From contig NZ_JABBPD010000004.1 in assembly GCF_012927445.1 (NCBI RefSeq), forward strand, positions 717,039 through 781,038: a stretch of 64,000 nucleotides of DNA, written 5' to 3'. The notes beneath the pieces are model-generated. The model worked only from the letters and a program-made list of their open reading frames with translations. It ran no database searches and was not told the DNA's origin. A program made the translations under genes and the position numbers. The DNA comes from Rhodoferax sp. Lineage in GTDB: Bacteria; Pseudomonadota; Gammaproteobacteria; Burkholderiales; Burkholderiaceae_C. Each line of letters starts with the position of its first letter. Positions within the stretch are counted from its first letter, which is position 1. Below are positions 61,435 to 64,000 of this stretch, in pieces.

Positions 61435-63001
61435 CTGGCGCTCCCGATTGGGGGACGGGGACGGGGGCAGTCCAGCCCGCCAAGGCCCGGCGAACATGGT
61501 CCAGGTCGGAAAAGGGCAAACGCTCGCCGTTCACTTCTTGATAATCTTCATGGCCTTTGCCAGCGACCAGCAGCACATCGTTGGCCGCCGCCTGGGCCAG
61601 CGACTGCGCAATCGCCAGCGCACGGTCAGGCTGCACCGTCACCGGTTCATGACCGGTCAAGCCAAGCAAAATCTGGCTGATGATGACTTCGGGTTTTTCG
61701 TTGCGCGGGTTGTCACTGGTGACCACCACCTGGTCGGCATGCCGGGCGGCCATGGCCCCCATCAGGGGCCGTTTGGCCGCATCCCGGGCGCCGCCGCAGC
61801 CGAAGACACACCAGAGTTGGCCTCCCCGCTGCTCCGCCAGGGAACGCAGTGCCACCAGCGCTTTGCCCAACGCGTCCGGCGTGTGGGCGTAATCCACCGC
61901 CACCAGAGGCTGGCCCGCATCGCCCACGCACTCCATGCGACCAGGCACCGGGGTCAAATCGTGGCACGATTCAATGGCGGCCGCGAGCGACACGCCCATC
62001 GAGCGCATGGCGGCGATCACGCCCAGCAGGTTGGACACGTTGTAGGTCCCGATCAGCTGGGTGTGCAACACCGGCGGCGGGTTGCCCGCAACGCCATCCT
62101 CCACCAACTCGAAACACAGGCCCTGCGCGTCGTAGCTGATGTTGCGGGCCTGCAGCCGTGCTGATTCAGTGAGCGAGACTGTCCACACGTCAGGCACCTT
62201 GCCGCTCAGCGCCACCGCCAGCGCGGCGCCCTGAACATCGTCAATATTGATCACCGCCGATTGCAGGCCGGACCACTGAAACAGAGGTTCCTTGGCTTGC
62301 CAGTAGGCTTCCATCGTGCCGTGGTAGTCCAGATGGTCTTGCGTGAAGTTGGTGAAAATAGCGGTGCGGATGCGGGTCCCATCCAGGCGGTGCTCTTCGA
62401 TGCCGATGGAGGAAGCCTCGATCGCGCACGCCTGGACACCCGCTTCGACAAAGCGCCGGAAAGTTTGTTGCAGCAGCACCGGGTCGGGCGTGGTCATACC
62501 GGTCGCCACAATCTCGGCAACACCCGCGACCGAAGCCAACGGGGCAGCCTGGCCCGGCGCCGGTGGTCGGCCAATACCCAAAGTACCCACCAACCCGCAT
62601 GGAATGGGTGCCACCTGCTTTAAATTCGATAGCGCCTGCGCCAGCCACCAGGCGGTGGAGGTTTTGCCGTTGGTGCCGGTCACGGCCAGCACCGCCAACT
62701 GCTCGGAAGGTTGTTCGAAATACGCCGCGGCAATCGGGCCGCTGGCCGCTTTGAGCCGGGCGTAGGCGGCAACGTTGTCGCCACTGAAGGCATAAGGTTC
62801 GGCACCGTCCAGCTCCACCAGACAGGCGGTCGCGCCGCGGGCCAGCGCAGCGGCAACATGCTGGCGGGCGTCAACGGCCGCGCCCGGCCAGGCGATGAAG
62901 CCGTCACCCGGCTGCAGCTTGCGGCTGTCGGTACGAATCGTCCCGGTCACGCGGCTGCGCAGCCAGTTGGCGGCGTCCAGGGGGGTTTGGAATTCAAGCA
63001 T
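61427..63001 (-). CDS. murE: UDP-MurNAc-L-Ala-D-Glu:meso-DAP ligase MurE
   Basis: 524 residues from the ATG at 63001, which overlaps the ftsI stop as [24 protein letters not shown] is the ATP loop, and TSDNPRNEKPEVIISQI contains the DNPR motif for meso-diaminopimelate. NFTQDHLDYHGTMEAYWQAK is also characteristic. A short stretch near the ATP loop (LSNLKQVAPIPCG) may be another very degenerate repeat copy. Confidence 0.96.
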   Translation of the reverse strand: MLEFQTPLDAANWLRSRVTGTIRTDSRKLQPGDGFIAWPGAAVDARQHVAAALARGATACLVELDGAEPYAFSGDNVAAYARLKAASGPIAAAYFEQPSEQLAVLAVTGTNGKTSTAWWLAQALSNLKQVAPIPCGLVGTLGIGRPPAPGQAAPLASVAGVAEIVATGMTTPDPVLLQQTFRRFVEAGVQACAIEASSIGIEEHRLDGTRIRTAIFTNFTQDHLDYHGTMEAYWQAKEPLFQWSGLQSAVINIDDVQGAALAVALSGKVPDVWTVSLTESARLQARNISYDAQGLCFELVEDGVAGNPPPVLHTQLIGTYNVSNLLGVIAAMRSMGVSLAAAIESCHDLTPVPGRMECVGDAGQPLVAVDYAHTPDALGKALVALRSLAEQRGGQLWCVFGCGGARDAAKRPLMGAMAARHADQVVVTSDNPRNEKPEVIISQILLGLTGHEPVTVQPDRALAIAQSLAQAAANDVLLVAGKGHEDYQEVNGERLPFSDLDHVRRALAGWTAPVPVPQSGAPDA

Positions 63002-64000
63002 CACAGGCTCTCTTCTTCCGCTTTGGCCACGATCTGGGGCTTGACCGCCATGTCGGGCTGAACACCCATCATGCGCAGGGTCTGCTGCGCCACTTCACTG
63101 AACACGGGAGCGGCCACCGCCCCACCAAAATACTGGCCAGCGCTGGGCTCATCAATCATCACGCCGATGATGATGCGCGGCTGCTCAATCGGCGCCATGC
63201 CGACAAACCAGCCCCGGTATTTGCGATTGCCAGCGGTGCCGTAGCCCTTGCCAACCTGTTTGTAGGCGGTGCCGGATTTGCCACCCACGGAGTACCCGAT
63301 GGTCTGCGCTTTTTGACCGGTGCCGCCCGGACCCGCCGCCAGCTGCAGCATCTTGCGCACCTGGTCGGCCGTATGCGCCGACAGGACCGGCACGCCCACG
63401 GCCGGTTCGCTGTTCTTGAGCATGGTGACCGGAATGATCTTGCCGCCGTTGGAAAAAACCGTATAGGAGCGCGCCATCTGGAACAGTGACGCCGACAGGC
63501 CGTAGCCATACGACATGGTGGCCTGCTCAATCGGGCGCCAGGTCTTGAAGGGGCGCAGCCGCCCCGACACCGCACCGGGGAAACTGATCTGCGGCTTCTG
63601 CCCAAAACCCGCTTCTGAAAAAAGCTCCCACATTTCGCGCGGCTGCATTTGCATCGCAATCTTGGCGGTGCCGATATTGCTGGATTTCTGGATCACACCT
63701 TCGACCGTCAGCACGCCATTGGGGTGCGAGTCGGAAATCGTGGAGCCCGTGATCGTGAACCGGCCCTTGCCCGTGTCAATCAGGGTCTGCGGCGTAACGC
63801 GACCGGTCTCCAGCGCCAGCCCAATCGTGAACGGCTTCATCACGGAGCCCGGCTCGAAGGTGTCCGTCAGCGCCCGGTTGCGCAATTGGGCGCCGCTCAG
63901 GCCCTGTCGCTTCATCGGCGAGTAGCTGGGGTAGTTGGCCAACGCCAGCACTTCACCGGTCACCACATCCAGAACCACGACACTGCCGGCCTTGGCTTTG
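63001..64000 (-). CDS. ftsI: Septal transpeptidase FtsI (PBP3), C-terminal part
   Basis: About 332 codons are inside the window; the N-terminus is beyond the right edge. Transpeptidase motifs: SSN in IQKSSNIGTAKIAMQM and KSG in VGGKSGTAYKQVGKGYG (usually KTG or KSG); the SxxK serine is probably outside. The AGSVVVLDVVTGEVLALANYPS stretch at the visible N-terminal side fits class B PBPs. It starts the visible dcw cluster and overlaps murE. Confidence 0.94.
   Translation of the reverse strand, partial: KAKAGSVVVLDVVTGEVLALANYPSYSPMKRQGLSGAQLRNRALTDTFEPGSVMKPFTIGLALETGRVTPQTLIDTGKGRFTITGSTISDSHPNGVLTVEGVIQKSSNIGTAKIAMQMQPREMWELFSEAGFGQKPQISFPGAVSGRLRPFKTWRPIEQATMSYGYGLSASLFQMARSYTVFSNGGKIIPVTMLKNSEPAVGVPVLSAHTADQVRKMLQLAAGPGGTGQKAQTIGYSVGGKSGTAYKQVGKGYGTAGNRKYRGWFVGMAPIEQPRIIIGVMIDEPSAGQYFGGAVAAPVFSEVAQQTLRMMGVQPDMAVKPQIVAKAEEESL

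Noticed and set aside
62587..62634. Ninth copy of the core repeat in murE
   Set aside because: Only GCTAT, AGCAGG and a few later bases agree; too weak to list as a member.

Overview
The window looks like a chromosome segment of a Gram-negative betaproteobacterium, most likely Comamonadaceae (Rhodoferax/Polaromonas-like). This is inferred from the gene orders pilR-ampD, RNB-tonB-aroE-mtgA and a complete division/cell-wall (dcw) cluster, from GC-rich core genes, and from short repeats scattered through the core genes. No rRNA gene, tRNA gene or CRISPR array was recognised.

Layout. 1-936: the end of pilR, then ampD. 937-5554: nrdA and nrdB behind a promoter overlapped by two NrdR boxes. 5629-6367: hairpins, a histone H1-like gene built from 54-bp repeats, and a terminator. 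6463-10309 (minus): accB-accC-prmA-zinc-ribbon protein. 10479-13175: tlpA-like gene and an unknown gene (minus), divergent from mpl. 13232-17269 (minus): rodA, tldD, then an aromatic-amino-acid leader peptide with attenuator and aroG. 17369-22617 (plus): yqiA-like esterase, RNB exoribonuclease, tonB-like, aroE, mtgA. 22642-23725: gene debris (a truncated HlyD/GNAT chimera and an IS4-type transposase tail).

23766-41719 is an accessory block bounded by two copies of a short palindrome. It holds a Tad/Flp-type pilus or secretion locus: Flp-like prepilins, TadE/G-like proteins, CpaB, CpaC secretin, an FHA-TadA ATPase, TadB, TadC and a DUF192 protein. After it come two cyclic-nucleotide-binding-domain proteins, a formyltransferase-like protein, a sensor adenylate/guanylate cyclase, a periplasmic binding protein and a dicarboxylate-type symporter. 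I infer a pilus coupled to a cyclic-nucleotide sensory cassette. TadZ/CpaE, TadD and a prepilin peptidase were not found here.

41810-46839 (plus): a NarL-type two-component pair, an acyltransferase, a CdsA-like protein and ruvC. 46886-64000 (minus): the dcw cluster in the order ftsI, murE, murF, mraY, murD, ftsW, murG, murC, ddlB, ftsQ, ftsA, ftsZ, then an orphan flhD homologue, lpxC, a 58-residue membrane protein and pssA. Most dcw genes overlap by 1-4 nt.

Two features run across the map. A degenerate repeat of about 55 bp occurs at least eight times in the core genes, often read in frame as protein, and was not seen in the accessory block. A second, GC-rich repeat appears as an in-frame insertion in mpl.
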